A stretch of 14,006 nt of DNA from Mageeibacillus sp. UBA5747 (GTDB lineage: Bacteria; Bacillota; Clostridia; Saccharofermentanales; UBA5734). The translations under genes were made by a program, and so were the position numbers. Below, one piece after another: positions 12,818-14,006 of this stretch. Within the stretch, counting starts at the first letter, position 1, and the number at the start of each line of letters is the position of its first letter. Location: positions 3,590 through 17,595 of the forward strand of contig DIFN01000027.1 in NCBI GenBank assembly GCA_002419145.1, written 5' to 3'. Below the pieces are notes generated by a model. It was given only the letters and a program-made list of their open reading frames with translations. It searched no databases and had not been told where the DNA came from.

Positions 12818-13545
12818 TTTCGAGTTTTATTGACATCAAACAAAGCTTGGTCCTTGACCCGGATTTTCCCCCGGCTTAGAGTGACCAGGCCTTTTTTTTG
12901 CAAGTCTTCCAGCATCCGTGAGACGACCTCGCGCACACTGCCGATGTCAATCGCGATCTGCTCATGGGTGCAGATGAGGGTGCCCGGCTTGCCCTTGAGC
13001 TGTTCATTGAGCCAGTTGATCAGCTGGCGATCTTTGCGCTCGAACAACGTCGCTTCGAGGACATGGATCACATCGGTCAGATGATGCATCATGATCCGGA
13101 CCATGAAATCTTTCCATGCGAGTTGTTGCTCCAGACAGTCGCAAACCGATGGGAAGGGCAACATGTAGATCCGTACTGGCGTCTCGGTTTCGGCCATGAC
13201 CGGCATGTTCTTTTCCCGTAGCTGGCTCAAGAGCGATACGACACAGGTCTGCCCTTGCCGGATGCGAAAAAGCGTCATTGTCCTGCCGTGTTCGGGTGGA
13301 TTGAAAACCCGGATCGATCCTTTCACAACCAGCGGAATGAATGTGCAAGGCCGCCCGGCCTGCAGCATGACTTTGCCTGCCGGCAGGGTCGTCATCCGTC
13401 CGACTGCATAGAGCTTGTGCCTGACATCCTCCGGAATTTGCGCCAGAAAAGGAAAAATCGTTTCCAGATCTCGGAATTCTTCGGGTTTGATCAAAGTTCG
13501 GCCCATTTTCAGCTGCCGGGGAGAAGTGTCCATGGGGGAAATCAT
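12814..13545 (-). CDS. Crp/Fnr-family transcriptional regulator
   Basis: Probable local regulator of the permease/methyltransferase cluster. The 243-residue product has a cyclic-nucleotide-binding-type beta barrel (about 45-135; LPAGKVMLQAGRPCTFIPLV onward) and a winged HTH with THEQIAIDIGSVREVVSRML (193-212) and the wing LVTLSRGKIRVKD. It lacks the N-terminal four-Cys cluster of Fnr. Cys101 in GQTCVVSLLSQL sits where a subgroup of these regulators places a conserved Cys, so a redox or metalloid signal is possible but unproven. Starts at 13545, 13533 or 13506 are possible; GGAG 11 bases upstream slightly favours 13545. A copy of the TGATCA motif at 13598-13613 lies just upstream, suggesting autoregulation. 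It converges on permease B with overlapping stops. Confidence 0.88.
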   Translation of the reverse strand: MISPMDTSPRQLKMGRTLIKPEEFRDLETIFPFLAQIPEDVRHKLYAVGRMTTLPAGKVMLQAGRPCTFIPLVVKGSIRVFNPPEHGRTMTLFRIRQGQTCVVSLLSQLREKNMPVMAETETPVRIYMLPFPSVCDCLEQQLAWKDFMVRIMMHHLTDVIHVLEATLFERKDRQLINWLNEQLKGKPGTLICTHEQIAIDIGSVREVVSRMLEDLQKKGLVTLSRGKIRVKDQALFDVNKTRN

Positions 13546-13562
13546 CCTAGCTAAGTCTCCTG

Positions 13563-13582
13563 AGGCTTTTAAGCAAAAGCCT
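13563..13582 (-). promoter_or_regulatory. Stem-loop in the leader of the Crp/Fnr gene
   Basis: AGGCTTTT and AAAAGCCT form a perfect 8-bp stem with a 4-base loop, just before the GGAG of the regulator gene. No T tract follows in that direction, so it is a leader structure, not a terminator. Confidence 0.5.
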
Positions 13583-13597
13583 GCATTGATAGGGTCA

Positions 13598-13630
13598 TAT
13601 GATCATAACACGGATCGGAAGTTGCTGAAA
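13598..13630 (-). promoter_or_regulatory. Promoter of the Crp/Fnr gene with overlapping operator motif
   Basis: On the minus strand, TTTCAG (13625-13630) and TATGAT (13602-13607) lie 17 bases apart. The −10 is buried in the palindrome TATGATCATA, part of the 16-base motif shared with 11737-11752. Binding there would block the promoter. Confidence 0.4.
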
Positions 13631-13678
13631 GGCTGTGACTGTGGAGTGGGTACATCGGTGATGTCGCGGCCTTTCATA

Positions 13679-13710
13679 ATAAAAAGGCCGCCCCTGCCGG
13701 GACGGCCTTT
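13679..13710 (-). terminator. Rho-independent terminator of the uracil permease gene
   Basis: On the minus strand, AAAGGCCG (13703-13710) pairs with CGGCCTTT (13683-13690), with an additional CCC/GGG pair inside, followed by TTTTTATTAT. A further GCGGCCTTT at 13666-13674 could pair with the same arm as an alternative fold. Confidence 0.8.
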
Positions 13711-13742
13711 CAGCGGATATTCAAGCAGACAGTAACGGAGTT

Positions 13743-14006
13743 TTACGCGGTCTGCTTCCTGGCTCCGATCGAGAGGATGAGGTTGGCCAGGATGCCCATC
13801 AGGGCGGCGGTGGCGATGGCGGGCAGTTTCATGCCGAAGAAGGGGATCATGCCGCCGGCAAAGCCGTAATTGCCGCCGAGACCTACGACCAGAATGATCG
13901 AGATGACGGCCAGGTTTCTCGAGTCGAAGAGATCAACTTTGCGGTTGATCATGATGGCGATGCCCTGGGCGCCGATGACACCGAACAGGTAGATGCTGAC
14001 GCCGCC
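13743..14006 (-). CDS. Uracil permease (NCS2 family), C-terminal end (5' part outside window)
   Basis: The last 87 residues of a nucleobase:cation symporter-2 family uracil permease. The visible part starts GGVSIYLFGVIGAQGIAIMI, where the family has a conserved 'GG-S-x-L-x-F-G-x-I-(A/G)-x-x-G' helix, then NRKVDLFDSRNLAVISIILV, a Gly-rich extracellular turn and a final membrane segment ALMGILANLILSIG. The reading frame is open to the window edge, and the ATG at 13952 is internal, not the start. A terminator follows 33 bases after the stop. Uracil over xanthine specificity is inferred from the KVD-RN stretch and is less certain than the family. Confidence 0.85.
   Translation of the reverse strand, partial: GGVSIYLFGVIGAQGIAIMINRKVDLFDSRNLAVISIILVVGLGGNYGFAGGMIPFFGMKLPAIATAALMGILANLILSIGARKQTA

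Noticed and set aside
1..14006. tRNA or rRNA genes
   Set aside because: No cloverleaf, TTCGA-type T-loop with matching acceptor stem, or rRNA signature was found by eye in the gaps.

Overview
The window looks like a chromosomal segment of a Gram-positive, Clostridia-type anaerobe with balanced to slightly GC-rich DNA. Support for this is strong AGGAGG-type ribosome binding sites, a glnK-amt pair, a Crp/Fnr regulator of the ACT-free, single-HTH kind, a thioredoxin/thioredoxin reductase fusion and radical SAM peptide-type chemistry. The exact genus cannot be read from the sequence.

Layout. 1-205: C-terminal tail of an alpha-glucosidase-like GH13 enzyme (+). 223-1458: threonine ammonia-lyase with an ACT domain (+), followed by hairpin terminators. 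1618-3262: nitrogen module on the minus strand, glnK then amt, with a good promoter at 3439-3467 and a terminator-like hairpin directly after the predicted transcription start. 3470-3986 and 5529-6189: two gene-free stretches made of a mosaic of short related repeats with AATT-centred palindromes. An IS3-family element (3987-5528, GAA target duplication) splits them; its two ORFs lie in the same frame, separated by one UAG. 6190-7188: glutamyl-Q tRNA(Asp) synthetase (+), with a Ser/Thr-rich insert encoded by small repeats.

7255-13545 is the most interesting part. On the minus strand, in transcription order, come an ArsM-like methyltransferase, a very small Cys-rich peptide gene of 35 codons (10854-10961), a strong hairpin, a 730-residue radical SAM-SPASM-DUF5714 protein, and an N-terminal-thioredoxin/thioredoxin reductase fusion. 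Divergent from them are two half-size COG0701/ArsP-type permease genes that overlap by ATGA, and convergent with those is a Crp/Fnr-family regulator. A 13-of-16-match motif containing TGATCA lies both in the divergent promoter region and in front of the regulator gene. The simplest reading is a regulated peptide-modification and/or metalloid-handling locus: a Cys-rich peptide, a radical SAM maturase, a thiol methyltransferase-like enzyme, a dedicated dithiol reductant and a permease. I do not recognise this combination as a named system; the function is inference.

13743-14006: C-terminal part of a uracil permease (−) with a good terminator.
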